Assembly (NCBI GenBank): GCA_944324915.1
Contig: CALUYD010000002.1
Coordinates: 157,613-221,612 of the forward strand
Direction of reading: 5' to 3'
DNA length: 64,000 nucleotides
From: Candidatus Gastranaerophilales bacterium
Lineage (GTDB): Bacteria; Cyanobacteriota; Vampirovibrionia; Gastranaerophilales; Gastranaerophilaceae
A model generated the notes under the pieces. The model was given only the letters and a program-made list of their open reading frames with translations, was not told where the DNA came from and made no database searches. Of this stretch, positions 62,318 through 64,000 are shown one piece after another. The position numbers and the translations under genes are program-made. Position 1 is the first letter of the stretch, and every line of letters starts with the position of its first letter.

Positions 62318-62644
62318 TTAATTATTAATTATGCTTTTTAATATTCTATATGTTAATTGTAGCTTTTCTTCGTTGTTTTCTAAGGATTTAATGTCTTGAA
62401 TGAGCTCTGCTATTATTATTTTTGGTTCTTGATATTCTTCAATTTTAAATAATTCACTTGGCTTAATTTTTAATACTTCAAGAATTTTTTCTAAAGTATT
62501 TGATGTTAAAAAATTGTTTCCGCATTCTATACCGCTCAATGTTCTTTGAGATATATTTAAGAGTTCGGAAAATTTTTCTTGCGAGTATCCTCTTAGTATT
62601 CTAAAATATTTAATTTTTTTACCGAGTAATTTTTTAATATCCAT
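62318..62644 (-). CDS. XRE-type helix-turn-helix regulator
   Basis: Protein of 108 aa with an N-terminal Cro/C1 HTH (IKYFRILRGYSQEKFSELLN, then ISQRTLSGIECGNNF, EKILEVLKIKPSELF) and a short helical tail. It lies 54 bp upstream of the Lys-rich gene. A similar 109-aa regulator is encoded at 63.4 kb, so two paralogues flank the 62.9-kb gene. A 16-bp palindrome at 62826 is a possible shared operator. Target genes unknown. Confidence 0.85.
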   Translation of the reverse strand: MDIKKLLGKKIKYFRILRGYSQEKFSELLNISQRTLSGIECGNNFLTSNTLEKILEVLKIKPSELFKIEEYQEPKIIIAELIQDIKSLENNEEKLQLTYRILKSIINN

Positions 62645-62825
62645 ATATCAATAACTATAAGGTTAAAAACATATATTTATAACGAAATTAAATTGCTAAA
62701 TGTTTCAAATTATAGAAATAAAAATTCATTATAATGAAAAAAATGTTAAGAAATATTAACCCAAAAAGCATTGTAATATCTAATTTTTATCTTTTTTAGA
62801 GTTTTAATTTCAAAAAGTTCAGCAA

Positions 62826-62841
62826 TTTTATCTAGATAAAA
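62826..62841. promoter_or_regulatory. Perfect 16-bp palindrome in the gap before the 62.9-kb gene
   Basis: TTTTATCTAGATAAAA is fully self-complementary and lies 70 bp before the ATG at 62911 in a 266-bp gap that otherwise shows no gene. It is a candidate operator for the neighbouring XRE regulators. Confidence 0.4.
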
Positions 62842-62910
62842 ATTTTAATATATGCATAGAGTTTAAATTCTAGTTTACGGATTTTAAAAATATGTATAGG
62901 AGAATTAAGT

Positions 62911-63375
62911 ATGACATCAATCAAAACAACTTTAATTGGAGCAAATACTCAAGTTAACCCTAATGATTTAGGTTCTGTTGGAAATAGAATGGAATATGTA
63001 GGAAAAGAGTTTGCTGACTTTAAGAAATTCCAATTAGCGTCAGGTTTAACTATGGCAGGCGGTGCAGCTGCAACTGCTGTTGCGACAAATGCGGTTAAAA
63101 ATTCGCCAAAATTACAAAAAGTTTTAACTGATTTTGGTAAAAAAATTATGGATAATAAATATGTAAAACAAGCAGCAGAGGAATTGTCACCTATTGCAAA
63201 AAAATGTAGTGATTATGTAAAAAATCTGCCAAAACCGGCAAAAGCTGTTTTAGCTGCAGGCGCATTAATTACAGGACTTACTCTTGATAGCTTAGCAAGT
63301 AAAAAATCTTTTGAATCAGGCAAAAATTACCAAGAACATGTTGATAAAGCAAAAGTACAAGATATTTTAGGATAA
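62911..63375 (+). CDS. Ala/Gly/Lys-rich small protein, unknown
   Basis: Protein of 154 aa. After a polar start (TSIKTTLIGANTQVNPNDLG) it has a helix with ADFKKFQLASGLTMAGGAAA, a basic middle, and a second hydrophobic segment KAVLAAGALITGLTLDSLAS. AGGAG precedes the ATG. The design matches the proteins at 26.2, 48.6 and 58.0-58.9 kb. It is flanked by two XRE regulators. Function unknown; probably membrane-associated. Confidence 0.62.
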   Translation: MTSIKTTLIGANTQVNPNDLGSVGNRMEYVGKEFADFKKFQLASGLTMAGGAAATAVATNAVKNSPKLQKVLTDFGKKIMDNKYVKQAAEELSPIAKKCSDYVKNLPKPAKAVLAAGALITGLTLDSLASKKSFESGKNYQEHVDKAKVQDILG

Positions 63376-63399
63376 TTTAACGTAAATATTTAATATATC

Positions 63400-63427
63400 A
63401 GCCTCTCTTTTAAAGAGAGGCTTTTTG
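63400..63427. terminator. Bidirectional terminator
   Basis: AGCCTCTCTTT and AAAGAGAGGCT form an 11-bp stem followed by TTTTT, between the convergent 62.9-kb and XRE genes. Confidence 0.88.
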
Positions 63428-63430
63428 AAT

Positions 63431-63760
63431 TTATGAAATTTTATCAATAAATTTAATTGCTTCAAGGTATATTTTGGCTTTTTCTTTTGATGCAGAATAG
63501 ATTATTTTTAAAAGTTCATCTTGAATATCGTCTTTTTGGTTTTTGTTTTCTTTTACGCCAAAATTTTTAAGAGGAATATTTAGTGTTTCTATGATTTTTA
63601 AGAAATTATTAACTTGAGGAAATTGTTTACCGTTTTCGATGTTTCCTAAGTTTTTATCGCACATATTTATAAGTTCTGCTAACTCGGCTTGGCTCATTTT
63701 TGCGTTTTTTCTGGCAATTTTAATAACATTGCCTATAAATTTTTTATCATCATATAACAT
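63431..63760 (-). CDS. XRE-type helix-turn-helix regulator
   Basis: Protein of 109 aa with an HTH at residues 10-65 (VIKIARKNAKMSQAELAELI, then NMCDKNLGNIENGKQFPQVN, NFLKIIETLNIPLKNFGV) and a short C-terminal helix pair. AAGG precedes the ATG by about 10 nt. It resembles the regulator at 62.3 kb in size and layout. Targets unknown; the gene between the two is a candidate. Confidence 0.85.
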   Translation of the reverse strand: MLYDDKKFIGNVIKIARKNAKMSQAELAELINMCDKNLGNIENGKQFPQVNNFLKIIETLNIPLKNFGVKENKNQKDDIQDELLKIIYSASKEKAKIYLEAIKFIDKIS

Positions 63761-63940
63761 AGATTTTACACCTTTTTTAAAAATAACTTATATGAGCCGA
63801 GTTTATAACCATTTATGTTTTACATTTAATCTTTTAGTAGTACATGTTTTACTTTTTTAAAATTTATAGTATTATGGTAATCATGTTTCCTATTTCTTTT
63901 AATATGGAAATATGTAAGTGTATGGTTTAAAAGGATAACA

Positions 63941-64000
63941 ATGAAAAAGATTTTTTATCTAGCGTTTTCGCTTGTCGAAATCGTTGTAGCATTAATTATT
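63941..64000 (+). CDS. Type IV pilin/pseudopilin-like prepilin (partial, runs off the right edge)
   Basis: Only the first 20 residues are visible: a short basic leader MKKIFYLA followed by FSLVEIVVALII, which matches the prepilin cleavage and N-terminal helix pattern with Phe at +1 and Glu at +5. The residue before cleavage would be Ala, an accepted variant of Gly. AAAAGGATAACA lies before the ATG. The class (pilus or type II secretion) cannot be judged. Confidence 0.7.
   Translation, partial: MKKIFYLAFSLVEIVVALII

Overview
The window is AT-rich (estimated near 30 % G+C, not computed), densely packed and coding on both strands. It reads as a stretch of chromosome from an anaerobic, fermentative, flagellated bacterium. 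Anaerobic markers are a class I-type hybrid cluster protein, a stand-alone pyruvate formate-lyase glycyl-radical piece, rubredoxin, an Nfn/SudB-type flavoprotein and ATP-type PEP carboxykinase. Motility markers are MotA, MotB, flagellin and a FliA/WhiG sigma factor. A set of small Ala/Gly-rich proteins of unknown function, several with an N-terminal NFK or FKG-type motif, reminds me of gut Vampirovibrionia/Gastranaerophilales ('Melainabacteria'). That placement is an inference from general resemblance and is not proven here.

Layout. 1-6.1 kb (minus): a partial pyruvate/indolepyruvate decarboxylase, then the operon ybaB-recR-CDP-glycerol glycerophosphotransferase-YidC/sulfatase fusion. 6.1-16.5 kb: a metzincin-like protease, nanE-nanK, ridA-ilvA, an SPFH protein, an HpcH/HpaI-type lyase, hcp-cupin-ogt and a LysR regulator. 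16.6-20.6 kb: an operon divergent from the LysR gene (acetyltransferase, flavodoxin-like protein, two dienelactone-hydrolase-like proteins, CMD-cupin protein). 20.7-27 kb: small proteins, tRNA-Met, a degenerate HisC-HAD fusion, LysM and XRE proteins, pth. 27-34 kb: a homocitrate/isopropylmalate synthase-family protein, miaB, serC, a lysophospholipid acyltransferase-like protein, a HisA-HisI-HisE fusion and csaB. 34-45 kb: SDR and radical SAM genes, zupT, the FliA-type sigma factor, tpiA, a G+C-richer repeat block, glycyl-radical and rubredoxin genes, a Crp/Fnr regulator, tig-clpP-clpX and flagellin. 45-64 kb: ahcY, pckA, a TPR protein, an Nfn-like protein with a leuC-type gene and dacB, motA-motB-patatin, a second leuC-type gene, rarA, a solute-binding protein, small proteins with XRE regulators, and the first 20 codons of a prepilin.

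How genes fit together. The FliA-type sigma factor at 37.7 kb has two plausible target promoters in the window, before the flagellin gene and before motA. IlvA makes reactive enamines that RidA clears. NanE and NanK are consecutive steps of N-acetylmannosamine use. The CDP-glycerol transferase, the YidC/sulfatase fusion and CsaB all suggest decorated surface polymers.

Most unusual signals: (1) a YidC-like domain fused to a membrane-anchored alkaline-phosphatase-superfamily domain, translationally coupled to a glycerophosphotransferase; (2) a HisC-like/HAD fusion that has lost both the Schiff-base lysine and the HAD nucleophile; (3) a three-domain HisA-HisI-HisE protein whose HisI part lacks the zinc cysteines; (4) a recurring leaderless layout in which a -10 hexamer lies exactly 6 nt before the ATG at seven genes; (5) a repeat block after tpiA with about 150-bp periodicity.
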